Assembly (NCBI GenBank): GCA_037179515.1
Contig: JAXCGZ010004479.1
Location: forward strand, 2,501 to 42,500
Origin: Halocaridina rubra
Lineage: Eukaryota > Arthropoda > Malacostraca > Decapoda > Atyidae
Length of the DNA: 40,000 nucleotides
Direction of reading: 5' to 3'
Below are positions 25,850 through 36,153 of this stretch, piece by piece. Within the stretch, counting starts at the first letter, position 1, and each line of letters starts with the position of its first letter. The translations under genes and the position numbers were made by a program. The notes beneath the pieces were generated by a model. The model had not been told where the DNA came from. It searched no databases and was given only the letters and a program-made list of their open reading frames with translations.

Positions 25850-27145
25850 GATGTACTCCATCAGCAACACACAGTGGACACTATTTCCAATTGGTGGTTC
25901 ATACTCATTTTTTCAATATCCAACACATTATCTGTGAATACTAGATCAAGCAGTGATGGCTCATCTCCACCCCTGGCTCTCTTTTGTTCCAGTACATGTT
26001 AATGTAGGAAATTCCCTTGTACGCAGTCTAGTATTCTTGCCTCAAATGAGTCCTCACCATTGTGTGGGTCAAGATTTATCCAATCTATCTCTCTATGATT
26101 AAAATCTCCCATAATCAAAATCCTACATTTCTCTCCCATGCAATGTTAACAACTGAGTTTATGACTTCTATAGTAATTATATGACTTTCCTCAAAAGCTT
26201 CTAGACTATGCTGGTCCCTTGGTGAGTTACATACAACAGTTATTATAATGCTCTCTGACCCAGTATTTATGTGAGCAACAAGAAATTTATTGAGCTTAAT
26301 TTCTATGCAGGTCTATTTCTTCAACCTGAACTCTTTTACTTTTGAGCAGTGCTATCCCGCCATCAGTTCACTCAGATCTTTCAACCCTTAATATTCTGAA
26401 ACCCTTAGGAAAACTGTGACACTGTTTATGTCCTCACTTTTTATGAGTGTGACACCAGGATGGGCAAAGAAAAATGCTCTCATCGGGCCTGGGCATGAAC
26501 GAAACATAAAACAATGAGAAATAGAGATGAGAAGTGTCGTGACTTTCAGATGTGAAGGGATAATAAAAGACGAGTAACAAATATGAAAGACCCTCTACAG
26601 GATTCAAGGCTTTTGTTGTCTTCGTATATTTTGACTTAAACATGCCAAGATATAAAGCTAAAAAGGAATTTTTACATATGAGAATAAAACTTACTATAGG
26701 AATGTACAAGACCCATCTAAAAATACAGCAAATAGCAGAAAACATATGAACTATGTCTCCAGTCTCTCTTTTTAGGAAACAGACTTAATTAAAAAAACAA
26801 GGGGTTTAAATATCTATCATAGAGTATGAAATCAATTCCAAAATATTAGTGAAAATTATTTCAATGCCAATCAAATTTAAATATATGTTAATCATTTTGG
26901 AAACTCACCACAAATGACCAATCACAATTATCTAATAATAACATATGTTGGAGGATCTCACTTAACTTAGTCTCTGTAACCGTTACTATATCTGCTTTAC
27001 TGTTGCAAATCCTATCTTTTAATATTACTGCCTTACCAGCTATGTCATTAGCATTTGTGTACAACAATCTTAATGAGGCCACATCCCCTGATCTTCTGTC
27101 ATTATCTTCTTTATTTCCCCATTGTCTGGTAGAACTCTGAAACAA
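25850..27145 (-). pseudogene. LINE apurinic-like endonuclease domain, interrupted
   Basis: The 5' part reads SLRLLYTNANDIAGK and SKADIVTVTETKLSE. The 3' part, beyond an insertion, has GGIALLKSKRVQVEEID and ILIMGDFNHREIDWINLDPH, the GDFN motif of endonuclease/exonuclease/phosphatase folds. The two parts sit on either side of 26434-26885 with little of the domain lost, showing that the segment between them was inserted. Several stops are present. Confidence 0.82.
26434..26885 (+). mobile_element. Repeat R and adjoining sequence inserted in the LINE endonuclease
   Basis: 26440-26600 matches repeat R (GAGTGTGACACCAGGATGGG, CTCATCGGGCCTGGGCATG, TTCAGATGTGAAGGGATAAT). The remaining ~285 bp to 26885 is AT-rich and unidentified. 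I found no terminal repeats or target duplication. Confidence 0.7.
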
Positions 27146-27224
27146 AATGGTTTCTGCTCTTCTTTATTTCTTCCCTCATTTAACCTCCTGACCTCTTGCA
27201 ACAAGTTTTTTTATTTTGTGTTCT

Positions 27225-27755
27225 TTATGGTCTAATGAACACTGTTTGAATTCTTGAAGGTCTTTTAGTTTTTTTTTTCCTCAATATTTCTCTACATGTG
27301 TCCCCTCTCTCAAAGGTTACTTTCGATGGTCTTTGCTTTCCCTCCCTAGAGAATTTACCAAGTTGGTGATTGCTTACAATATTCTCCAGACCACATACTA
27401 CTCCGATCTTCCTTAACAGGCTTAAAACACTAGGTTTATTTTGTTCAAGTCTCCCTTGCCATGTTGACTCCTGGGATTCACTTATCCCTGAGATTACCAC
27501 TGTCTTCTCTTTATCAAGTGCCTGTTTAGTCAGTATTACTGTTTCTTTACGGTCAACCATAAAGAAACAGTGTCATCACCTTCACAACCTATTTTACTGT
27601 CCCATTACCCTTTACTGCATCTGCAAAGGACATTTTCATGACATCATGTTCTGTATTCAGCTCCTAAAACTCTTTTCTAAATTGTTCAATGTTTTCCTTC
27701 ATCTGGACATTCCAAGGTGCATTCTCATCCCTCTAAGAAGAGAACAGTGAATTAA
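27225..27755 (-). pseudogene. LINE ORF1 fragment
   Basis: The upstream part (27755-27565) encodes NIEQFRKEF and SFADAVKGNG with two stops. The longer frame (27560-27225) encodes DKEKTVVISGISESQES, then LLRKIGVVCGLENIVSNHQL, GKFSREGKQRPSKVTFE and REILRKKKTK. The pattern of VVISGI, a coiled region, LGK and RPxxVxF resembles the RNA-binding ORF1 proteins of LINEs (Transposase_22-like). Homologous pieces occur on the plus strand at 32530-32640 and at 33770-33875 plus 38437-38510. Confidence 0.75.
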
Positions 27756-27760
27756 CATTT

Positions 27761-27937
27761 TGTTCCATACTTGAGAAAGATGGGTGAGGAGAATGCCATA
27801 AAAATCGTGAGAAAAGTGGAGGTTTTATTACTCAAACTTAGATGTCCGACATGGCGTGTTCTACCTGAGTAAACACAACAAAACAATAGCGCAATGCAAA
27901 GCGCACGAATTAATCAGCACAAAAGTTATACATAACA
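27761..27937 (-). repeat. 3' LTR of gypsy 1 (177 bp)
   Basis: TG...CA ends. On the minus strand it contains GAGTAATAAAACC, a candidate AATAAA polyadenylation signal. Confidence 0.95.
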
Positions 27938-28048
27938 TTCCTCCCTCCAAGAAAAAACATACAAAACTTATCAAAAATGGATCAGAAAAATATCAACATA
28001 CAAAAATCATTATACAGAAATATCAATATATTATGGCAACAAAAGACA

Positions 28049-28831
28049 TTACAAATTTAATTTTTCTGGTGGCTTAATAATTCTCTTTGATCTCCGTAAT
28101 GCTGGAGATGGTGATACAATCTGTTTATCATTCACACCACACCTTTCAGTTTCTGAGACTGTGTCTTCAGACTCAATACAATTACTATCCGGTTGAACTG
28201 AAACATCACACTTTTGTGAAGATACTAAAGTTGTTTTAAAACATCTTCCAAATAGTAACTCTGCTGGTGATTTACCTATGCCACTATGCATACTCTTTCT
28301 ATAATTGTACAAAAATCTACAGATTCTAGTATTCAATGATCCACTGTTGAATTTATTTAAGCCCTCTTTTAAAGTTCGAACTGCTCTTTCCGCCAACCCA
28401 TTAGATGATGGATTGTATGGGGCAGGAGTTAAATGTTGAATACCATTTTTCTTATAAAAAGCTTTAATCTCCTCGGACACAAAATATGGAGCATTATCCG
28501 AGACAACAATGTCTGGAATACCAAAATTAGAAAATGTTTTTCTAAGCAATTCCATGGTAACACTTGAAGTCATTGAACTAGTAACTTGAACATCTAGAAA
28601 CTTAGAATATGCATCTACAATTACAAGAAAATATTTGTTATCTATGGGTCCAGCATAGTCAATGTGAAGTCTTGACCATGCCTTATCAGGGGTAGACCAT
28701 GACAACACAGGAGCTTGGTTTGGTTGAAAATTTTTAAAACAAACTGGATAATTCTTTGTAATTTCAGAAATATCTTGGTCAATTTTAGGCCACCAAACCC
28801 AATTCCTAGCTTCTGCTTTCATCACATTTAT
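28049..28831 (-). pseudogene. pol: Gypsy 1 integrase core and C-terminus
   Basis: In frame with the preceding part, beyond its TGA. It starts with the second half of the zinc finger. The first of the two Cys of the HHCC finger is Tyr here (KNYPVCFKN), a probable loss of zinc binding. The catalytic triad is intact: Asp in LHIDYAGP (residue 56 from the Met at 28825), Asp in VVSDNAPYF (110) and Glu in NGLAERAVRTLK (146), a DX35E spacing. The C-terminus is basic (RRSKRIIKPPEKL). The stop is 111 bp upstream of the 3' LTR. Confidence 0.9.
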
Positions 28832-29281
28832 TCAATTATGACCACTATGTAAGTGCTCAAGTAATTTATATCTTAAGCTGGTAGGTATTACAATTCTGTT
28901 TCTGTACAAAATTACATTGTCATATAAACTAAGATCAGACTTAACAGAACTATATTCATGTAATCTCAAATCATTTGTAGACCAACCAAATCTTATATTA
29001 TGCATGAGTTGACCCAAAACCTCATCTTTCTGAGTAGAATTTGTGATTTTTGAAAAAGAAATATCTTCAAAATCTAAAGCTTCAACTAACTTAATGTATT
29101 CATTTGGAGTCATGGATTTATGATCATCATCAATAGGCAACCTGCTAAGGGCATCAGCCACAACATTTTCTTTACCCACTTTGTAAGTAAGCTCAGAATC
29201 ATATTGAGAGAGAAACAGTGCCCAACGCTGAATACGAGCATTGACATTAGTAGGAATATGACGCCCTTTGCCATTTGCCAA
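28832..29281 (-). pseudogene. pol: Gypsy 1 Pol part 2: RNase H end and integrase N-terminus
   Basis: In the frame after the 7-bp duplication: NARIQRWALFLSQYDSEL and ENVVADALSRLP, the usual end of gypsy RNase H, then a spacer and the first half of the integrase zinc finger (EHLHSGHN). A TGA at 28834-28832 stops the frame in the middle of the HHCC zinc finger, where the family normally has Gly. No other disruption is seen in this stretch. Confidence 0.88.
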
Positions 29282-30930
29282 ATAAACCTAAAAGTGGTTT
29301 ATGGTCGGCCCTTGCTTCAAATTGTCTTCCAAGTAAAAAATATCTAAAGCGATTCAACCCAAAAACTAAGGCAAGCCTTTCTCGGTCAATTTGAGCATAG
29401 TTCTGTTCGGCTGATGTCAGTTTTTTACTAGTAAAATAAACTGGAAATTCTCTTCCATCAATATTATGCAACAATACACATCCTACACCAATAGGAGACG
29501 CATCCATTTCAACAACTAGTGGACTATTACCATCATAATTAGCCAAAAGGGAACCTTTTGATAAATCAGATTTTACAATTTCAAAAGCTTTGTTTTCAAG
29601 TTCAGACCATTTAAAAACTTTATTCTTTTTTAGCAATTCATACAAGAGGGCCAGCTTGGAAGAAAAATTCTTAATGAATTTACAATAATATGTCAACATT
29701 CCAATAAAAGATTGCAACTCTGCAACAGAAGTAGGGGGTGGAGAATCTAGAATAGCTTTGACCTTCTTAGGGGAAGGTTTGATTCCTTCACCTGAGATAC
29801 AAAATCCAAGATATTCTAAAGAAGAAACCTTAACAGCACATTTTTTCTTGTTAATCTGAACATTATGCTCTTGCAAAATTTTTAAAACTTCAATAAACCT
29901 AAGATCATGCTGCTCTTCAGATTCACCACTTACAATAATGTCATCTAAATAAGTATCAACTCCCTCTACATCTTTCAACAGGTTAGCAATAAATCTCTGA
30001 AATATAGCTGGTGAAGAAGAAAGACCAAAAGGTAATCTTTTGTACTTAAACAAACCTTTATGTGTATTTACTACTAAATACTTTTGGCTTTCATCACTCA
30101 CAGAAATCTGTAAATATGCATTTTTTAAATCAATAGTAGAAAAAATCTTTCCCTTACCAATAGATGCTAACAACTCATCTGTTTTAGGTAATGGATATTG
30201 GTCACATGATATACATTTATTCAATTCTTTAAAATCTCCACAGATACGTACAGACTCCTTATCCGATTTCAACACAGTAACAATGGGGGCAGCCCACTCA
30301 CTATGGTTAACAGGCTCAATTATATCATCTACAATCAGTTTATTTAAAGCATCTTCAACTAAAGGTTTATAGTGAAATGGAACTGATCTGTCTTTTCTGA
30401 ATTTTGGAACTACATCACTCTTAACATGAATGTGAGCTGTAATATCTGAAATGGGTTTATTAGGATTAACTTCATAATCATTCAACAATTCTACCACAGA
30501 ACCATTGACTTTATTAATTTTAGAAGAATCTTTAATACCAGACAAATAAATACCTATTTTTGGCATCAAATCTTTACCACATAAGTTAGAATTATGATTC
30601 CCTACAACATAAAATGTCTGTTTCACTTGCAGAGAATTATAGTAAACATCCACTCTAACTTTACCCAAAACATTTATTTTGAGATCATCATAAGCATTTA
30701 ACATTTTATTACAATCTACAATGGACAATCCCAAATTATGAACCCAATCTTTAGTCAAGGTACTCACAGCAGCACCTGTATCCACCTCAAAAGGTACAAA
30801 CTTACCATTAACCAAAATATTCACTTCATCTTTACCAATAGCATTGACATTTTTTTACTGACAACAGTCTTTCTTCATCAGTATCACTGGAAAATGCTAC
30901 CTTGTCTACTGCTTTAACTTTAACCTTATG
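29247..30930 (-). pseudogene. pol: Gypsy 1 Pol part 1: protease, reverse transcriptase, RNase H start
   Basis: After gag the reading frame shifts twice, at A7 runs (30931-30937 and 30850-30856), before the long frame opens at 30854. Counting from the GTG at 30824, the protease motif FEVDTGAA has its Asp at residue 15. RT follows with FSTIDLKNAYLQI (about 228-240), LPFGLSSSPAIFQRF (about 264-278) and the active-site YLDD at 292-295. The thumb and connection region has EYLGFCISGEGIKPSPKK. RNase H starts at LVVEMDASPIGVGCVLL (Asp 441) and reaches ADHKPLLGLFG. There the frame is broken by a perfect 7-bp tandem duplication (29267-29273 and 29274-29280), giving a premature stop at 29247. The domain order is that of Ty3/gypsy. 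Confidence 0.93.
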
Positions 30931-31720
30931 TTTTTTTCTCAGAAGCCTTATTAAAACTTTCTTTTACTGGCTTTGGCTTCACATTACCTTTGACATCTTT
31001 TGAAGCCATCCAACAAACTTGTTTTAAATGTCCTTTCTTACCACATAAATTACATGTTAAATTCTCAAAGCGACATTTTGCACTATCATGAGGGTAACCA
31101 CAGTGTTTACAAGAAACTGACTTACTCATGGAACCATTGGTTGGGGTTTTAACCTTTTGAATAACACCAGACTTTTCAGAAACATAAGCTTGTTCAAAAT
31201 TCAAAACTCTCTCAACTATTTGAATAGAAGACATAACCTTCAAATTTAAATTTTCAGCAACCAGATTTGAAAAATAAACCTCATTTTCAAGAGCCATAAA
31301 CAACTGATCCCGCACACGAGAATCAAAGTTGCTACCAAAATCACAGTCTTTGGCTAGACACTTCAGGTCCGCATACAAATCTTTTAATGTCTCACCTCCT
31401 TTTTTCCTCCTTTGTTGAAAACCCAATAAACTTCTATGATAACTAGGCTTTACATCATAATGTGCCTTAAGTAATTTGCATAAATCCTCATACGACTTAG
31501 TATGTGGTAAATCTGGGGCACAAATGTTTCCTAAAATAGCATAGACTTCAGTACCAATAGAAACCAGAAGTAAATTTTTTTTACTATTTGCCTCAGTTAT
31601 TTCCAAATTTAAAAAATTTGCTTCCAACAAACTTAACCACAATTCAAAAGAAATCTTGGAAGGATTAAAATGATCAATGTTCACTCTGCAGTTAGCCCTA
31701 TTTTCATTTTCTTGAGGCAT
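30926..31720 (-). CDS. gag: Gypsy 1 Gag
   Basis: 264 codons from ATG at 31720, an intact frame. Gag forms the particle that packages the element RNA (family knowledge). The N-terminal two thirds is a helical capsid-type region (FELWLSLLEANF, YEDLCKLLKAHYDVKPS, QQRRKKGGETLKDLYADLK). Two zinc knuckles follow: CKHCGYPHDSAKC (residues 204-216, CX2CX3HX4C) and CNLCGKKGHLKQVC (223-236, classical CX2CX4HX4C). A basic tail ends at a TAA directly after a run of seven A (T7 at 30931-30937 on the plus strand). This resembles the gag-pol boundary of elements that use frameshifting, but see the finding on the two A7 runs. Confidence 0.9.
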   Translation of the reverse strand: MPQENENRANCRVNIDHFNPSKISFELWLSLLEANFLNLEITEANSKKNLLLVSIGTEVYAILGNICAPDLPHTKSYEDLCKLLKAHYDVKPSYHRSLLGFQQRRKKGGETLKDLYADLKCLAKDCDFGSNFDSRVRDQLFMALENEVYFSNLVAENLNLKVMSSIQIVERVLNFEQAYVSEKSGVIQKVKTPTNGSMSKSVSCKHCGYPHDSAKCRFENLTCNLCGKKGHLKQVCWMASKDVKGNVKPKPVKESFNKASEKKT

Positions 31721-32290
31721 GATTATAGGCTAAGTCACTGGGTGAACTGGTAATAATCTCATAATACACAACATGCAATCATGGCACAGACAGAATAGGC
31801 TAAATATTATAGCACTGACAACATAAGCTAAACATCATAGAACTAGGCTAGGCCTATATGCAATTTGTTTTACTCCACTCCTCAAAGTACTGGGGTTAAG
31901 CACCATAGGCTTACGGTAGGCTATGATCAGTCAAGGCTACCGTACACAAAACACTGGAAACAAGGTTACCGATAAACACAATTGGCCTACCATAGGCTAT
32001 CATCAATCTAGGGTACACCTTGGAAAATAATCACTATAGCTTTCCAATCTTGAAAAATCGTCAGCATTAGGCTTAAACACAGTTATAATACGGCATCTAT
32101 GAAGGCTCCAATGCTAACTGAAAAACTTTATCAAAACAGCCTATGGAGGGCGGCCACGGGAACGAAAATCTCGGAAGTCAGAAGCTTACCCAATTTACCG
32201 GCTACCTCAAAACTGCAAAAGTTCACTTAAATACTGCAAACCAGAAGTTCCTTTTGCTACTGCATTGGTCCTTTGTACCTCTTCGCCATT
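31721..32290 (-). other. Gypsy 1 untranslated leader
   Basis: 570 bp between the 5' LTR and the gag start. It holds the primer-binding site next to the LTR. No ORF is seen. Confidence 0.75.
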
Positions 32291-32468
32291 TGTTCCATAC
32301 TTGAGAAAAATGGGTGAGGAGAATGCCATTAAAAATCGTGAGAAAAGTGGAGGTTTTATTACTCAAACTTAGATGTCCGACATGGCGTGTTCTACCTGAG
32401 TAAACACAACAAAACAATAGCGCAATGCAAAGCGCACGAATTAATCAGCACAAAAGTTATACATAACA
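32291..32468 (-). repeat. 5' LTR of gypsy 1 (178 bp)
   Basis: Near-identical to 27761-27937. Followed by the CATTT target duplication. Confidence 0.95.
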
Positions 32469-32499
32469 CATTTATTTAATCCAGGCTGTTATTCAAATG

Positions 32500-32640
32500 T
32501 TTATTGCACATTAAAAAAGCCATGGTTTTAGCACTATAAGGAAACTTGGAGTATCATGTGGTACAGATAAAATTGTTAGCATTCACCGGATTGGTCAATA
32601 TGCTAGGAAGAAAAAGGCAAGAATAATGAAAATATTTATC
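32500..32640 (+). pseudogene. LINE ORF1 fragment (paralogous empty site for gypsy 2)
   Basis: The plus strand encodes STIRKLGVSCGTDKIVSIHR and IGQYARKKKARIM, homologous to ORF1 of the LINE at 27225-27560. Around 32550-32575 it reads uninterrupted CTTGGAGTATCATGTGGTAC, where the homologous copy at 33876 carries an LTR retrotransposon. Confidence 0.8.
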
Positions 32641-32649
32641 ATTTACTGT

Positions 32650-33050
32650 GTCCTCATTCAGCAAATTCCAATAATCAGCTACTCTGTCAGTAACAAGGGC
32701 TTCCTTATATCTTGCAAATAAGCTTTTGTATTGAAGCTTATATTATGACCTTTAGGTTTAGAGCTATTCATATCTAAATATTGCTCCCTATCCACTCTGT
32801 CAAAACTATGAGGAATTTAAAACCTCTAACCATATCCCTATCTTCCTTCTAGCTTCTAGTGGGTATAAATTTTTGCCTCCCTTCATAACAGAGAGTACGT
32901 ATCTCTGTCACCAGCCTCGATTCATGTCTTCGAATTTTTCCAGGATATTTATATGATTTTTCAAGAGTGGATTTCAGAAAGGTACTGCATATTAAAGCTG
33001 TGGTCTCACTTAAGTCATGTACAAACAGTACAATTACCAAATTCAAATAT
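32650..33050 (-). pseudogene. LINE ORF2 C-terminal fragment
   Basis: The minus strand encodes SYKYPGKIRRHESRLVTEIR at its start and RDMVRGFKFLIVLTEW later, the GDM-VFKF-type tail of decapod LINE ORF2. It is broken and in the opposite orientation to the ORF1 fragment next to it, so they come from separate insertions or a rearrangement. Confidence 0.65.
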
Positions 33051-33645
33051 TATGTTAGTATGTGTATTGCCAGGAGAATGATATATTGCAAAACATTTGA
33101 ATTTTCATTAATATAAATCTACAGTAAAAATGTGAGAAATTAATAAAAAATCAAAATTAGTATTTTTATATGACATTGAAAATCTGCTTAACATACCGCA
33201 AAAAGGTCAGCTGTTTTCTCCCTAAACGGCATGGAGAGACTTGGAAGAGGGTCTCCAGGGGCATATAGGAAGGGAGTAGCCTGGAGAAAACTGATTATAC
33301 AGTAGTTATTTCAGAGAATTCTCGGATTTTATAACATAAATGTTAAAAAAAAATGGATGACAGAACTCAAAAATTGCAAGAGCAAAGAAAGAAATATTAG
33401 AGAGTAAACAGAGGGGAAAATGACATAAGCTGAGAGAATATGGTAAATTTAGAGAGGGGCAAAAATATACAAGAGGAGGGAAGAAAATAACAAGAGAAAT
33501 AATTAAAAACTTGAAGGGGAAATAAATAATTATAAAACATTATGATTTTGAATGCACACCCTTTGATGAAATTGAGAATCCATGTAAAAAAGTATCAGGA
33601 AAAATTAACAAGTAGAAAAGTCACAAAAATCACAGGAAAAAATCT
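33051..33645. other. No recognised feature
   Basis: AT-rich sequence with purine-rich patches. No gene or repeat was recognised. Confidence 0.55.
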
Positions 33646-33711
33646 AACCTAACCTAACCTAACCTAAGCTACCTTACCTAACCTTACCTAACATAACCTA
33701 ACCTGTGAATT
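33646..33711 (+). repeat. Interstitial telomere-type repeat (TAACC)n
   Basis: About 13 units of TAACC and variants (TTACC, TAAGC). This is the complement of the arthropod telomere repeat TTAGG. It is degenerate and only ~66 bp long, and lies immediately before the plus-strand LINE at 33713. Confidence 0.88.
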
Positions 33712-33712
33712 T

Positions 33713-33875
33713 TTGTCTATGACTTTATTACTGGCCATGGATGAAACAGCCACTTGATAAAGAAAAGTCAGTGGGAACCTCAGGCATTAGTTAATCTCAG
33801 GAGTGAACATTGCAGGGAAGAAACAACATGACTAAAGCCTGGGTTTTAATACTTTAAGGAAGCTTGGAGTATTAT
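33713..33875 (+). pseudogene. Plus-strand LINE, ORF1 part, left of the gypsy 2 insertion
   Basis: Encodes a decayed DKEKSVGTSGIS and, after a shift, a remnant of the RKLG segment ending in CTTGGAGTATTAT, where gypsy 2 starts. It is collinear with the minus-strand ORF1 at 27225-27560 and continues at 38437. Confidence 0.72.
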
Positions 33876-34342
33876 GTGTGGACAGAAATAGGCTACATAA
33901 AAAAAAACCTCACACGTAAAGTTTCTCCTCACCTTTCAGATCCGCGGGTGACTCGTCAATACTGGAAGACTAGGCTAAACAACCTCAAACATCAATAAGG
34001 CTAATAGACCAGCCTACACTGCAGCCAAATATCTGTCTTTCCCAGTCCTAATAATACCCAACTTCTCCACTAACATAGGAAACACAAAGCCACAACCACT
34101 TCCAAATTATAAACAAGCAAATAAACCTAAGAACAAATATACTAAACTAAATAGGAAATGAAATCAGGACACCTTATCCTAACACCGGTGTGGGTTCCTC
34201 CAGACCTCAACACAACAACAACAACCGAAACAATGAAGATCATGATGTTCACCCTCGACTTTCTAGCCTCTCTCTCATAACTTCAACTTTATTCACCATC
34301 ACAAAAAAGCAACCCACCTCCCACTTCTCGCCCTGCCTACAC
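33876..34342 (-). repeat. 3' LTR of gypsy 2
   Basis: Starts GTGTGGACAGAAATAG and ends CCTACAC. Boundaries are set by homology to the other LTR and by the target duplication. Confidence 0.88.
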
Positions 34343-34362
34343 TCTCTACACTGAATTTGAAT

Positions 34363-35390
34363 TCAACAACAGTGTTGAGTGGGAGGACACCTTGTCCTTC
34401 CACTTCTTTGAGGGCCCGCAGCCTGCCCCTCCAGTTCATCTCCCGTGTGGTGTTCACTCGTTGAACAGTCAGTGTCACTCTCGCTGAATCCTATCATCAG
34501 AAGCTCATCATCCTCAGTCTCATGTTCACCTCTGCTTCCCAGTCTCTCTGACCTCTCCTCTGTGCTTACAGTGCAAAGCCTGAGATCCTTCACATGTCGG
34601 GGTATGCCATCCACTTTTGCCGCTTGTGGAGAAATCAGTTTTGTTACTCTTCCACACTTGAATTTCTTCAAGCACCTGTTTTGGGAACCCTTAACCCACA
34701 CCTCCTCCCCTACCTTGTACCGGCAATCACCACCTGCATCCTGCTATTCGGCTTCATCTACTTCCTTGACTCTTGCTGAATACTTGTGAACCATATTAAT
34801 GGGTGCAGTGTCTTCATTCACATCACCCAACAGAGTCATGTTGTACAAATATACAGCTTCTCTGATATCATGGCGAGTTATGGCAGCTATCATCTTGATC
34901 AAACAATGAACCCTCTCGACTGTGGAATTACCTTCTGGAGCATATGCACATCGAAACCTCAGACTACACCCTCACTTACTAAATTGCTGCATTGTCAGTC
35001 AAGATCTCCCGAGGGGGCCCACGTTCATAAAGCACCTGTGCTAATAACCGCATTATTGTCTCACAATCCTCATAATGCAGTTTGTGTTACAAAGTGAAGC
35101 GACTTGGGACACAATCAATGAGGGTGAGGTAGTGTTTTCCATCGTAGTGTATTACCGCCATTCCCAACCGTCCCCACACATCCAACAGCACTCAGACTAA
35201 CGTGAGTCCACTTTTGAGGGGCAGGATCTATACTACTACACTCTTCACAATTCCTAACAACTTCCTGAACTTGCTTGCAGGCAACATGTGGATGCACCCT
35301 CCTAGCAAAGTAAATTGTTCGTTCCAAGCCAGGATGACCTATATTCTGATAAATGTCTATTATCTTATCTGGGTCAGGACAGCTTGCCAC
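34363..35390 (-). pseudogene. pol: Gypsy 2 integrase remnant
   Basis: The HHCC zinc finger is readable in 35390-35230 (IGHPGLERTIYFARRVHP, NCEECSSIDPAP). Then in changing frames come GTVGNGG/HYDGKHYLTLIDC (first catalytic region), MRLLAQVLYERGPPREILTD (second Asp in TDNAA) and EGNSTVERVH (Glu). The C-terminal part, 34701-34363, is an open frame with VWVKGSQNRCLKKFKCGRVT and an acidic tail, and ends 21 bp before the LTR. Confidence 0.85.
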
Positions 35391-35731
35391 AGCACATGCA
35401 TCACCGCCCTGATGACTTGACTACCAGTTGGGTACCCATGTCAAAGCATCCTTAAGATTGCATTTTCTAGGTACTAGCTTGAGGATCAGCTCCCTGTTAT
35501 ATTCCCCCTTCATCTAGGTTATTACTTCCAATCTTCTTTGGATTAGCATCTCACCTGCTGCTTTTGTCTTCAGCCTTGCTTTGCCAGTCAGCACATCAGT
35601 TAACCAGCGATAGACAGTAGAAGAAGCAGTCTTTAACTGTATCTTCTTCATATTCCATGATAGAGACACGTTAAGCCCTCAAATAACAGCCTCTAATTCT
35701 GCCATGTTTATGTGCGTGCTATTTGACTCCC

Positions 35732-36148
35732 TCAACCTTGATCCATCCTCTCTACAGTCATTCCATTCACCTGCAAAACCACGCCAATAGCTAATGAGCT
35801 CACATCAACCCACAGATCCACCTTGGCACCTTCCACATTCCACCTTCTAAGAGCCAGATCGTTTTTATCTGATCTGCGATAGATCTCCTCCAACATGACA
35901 CGAACATACTCCTCTCTGATTTCGCCATCCCATCCTACACTAAGAGTATTCACTACTCTTTTGAAGTAAGAGGCAGTCACTCTCAACAAGCCACAAACCA
36001 GCAAATGTCCAGTCAACTGACTACAAAATGAAAATATCACTTTCCTGGACAGTACATCTGGTATTCCCTCTGATTTATTGTCTCTGCACCATTTGAGCTG
36101 GCCCTTTATTTCTGGATCACCCTGCACCCTCATGCCCACAACATGCAC
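35732..36148 (-). pseudogene. pol: Gypsy 2 connection and RNase H start
   Basis: Encodes VQGDPEIKGQLKWCRDN and, near the end, KVDLWVDVSSLAIGVVLQVN, the start of the RNase H fold. The first catalytic Asp is present (WVD). The rest of RNase H (about 35730-35400) is too decayed to read. Confidence 0.8.
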
Positions 36149-36153
36149 CCTGG

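Larger units (their letters stand above)
23700..27755 (-). mobile_element. LINE (CR1/jockey-type non-LTR retrotransposon), decayed
   Basis: Read on the minus strand it shows, in order: an ORF1 fragment (27755-27225), the start of the endonuclease (27145-26888), an insertion of other repeats (about 26885-26434), the rest of the endonuclease (26433-25850), a linker (25712-25434), reverse transcriptase (25229-24262) and the C-terminal tail (24110-23700). Every part has stops or frameshifts. At its upper edge lies the left target duplication and LTR of a gypsy element, so ORF1 is cut or ends there. The order ORF1-EN-RT is that of autonomous LINEs of the CR1/jockey group; the clade assignment is tentative. 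Confidence 0.85.
27761..32468 (-). mobile_element. Ty3/gypsy LTR retrotransposon 1, full length, young
   Basis: LTRs at 27761-27937 and 32291-32468 start TGTTCCATAC and end ATAACA (TG...CA). They differ by about one substitution and one single-base indel. The 5-bp target duplication CATTT lies at 27756-27760 and 32469-32473. On the minus strand, TGGCGAAGAGGTAC starts two bases after the 5' LTR, in the primer-binding position, and GGAGGGAGGAA directly precedes the 3' LTR as polypurine tract. Gag, protease, RT, RNase H and integrase are present in gypsy order with no envelope gene. Pol carries four lesions (see its entries), so this copy is not autonomous as read. Confidence 0.96.

Noticed and set aside
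33646..33711. A chromosome end
   Set aside because: The telomere-type run is ~66 bp, degenerate and flanked on both sides by ordinary interspersed DNA.
34445..34789. A 114-codon plus-strand frame
   Set aside because: It is the reverse of the gypsy 2 integrase C-terminus and shows no domain of its own.
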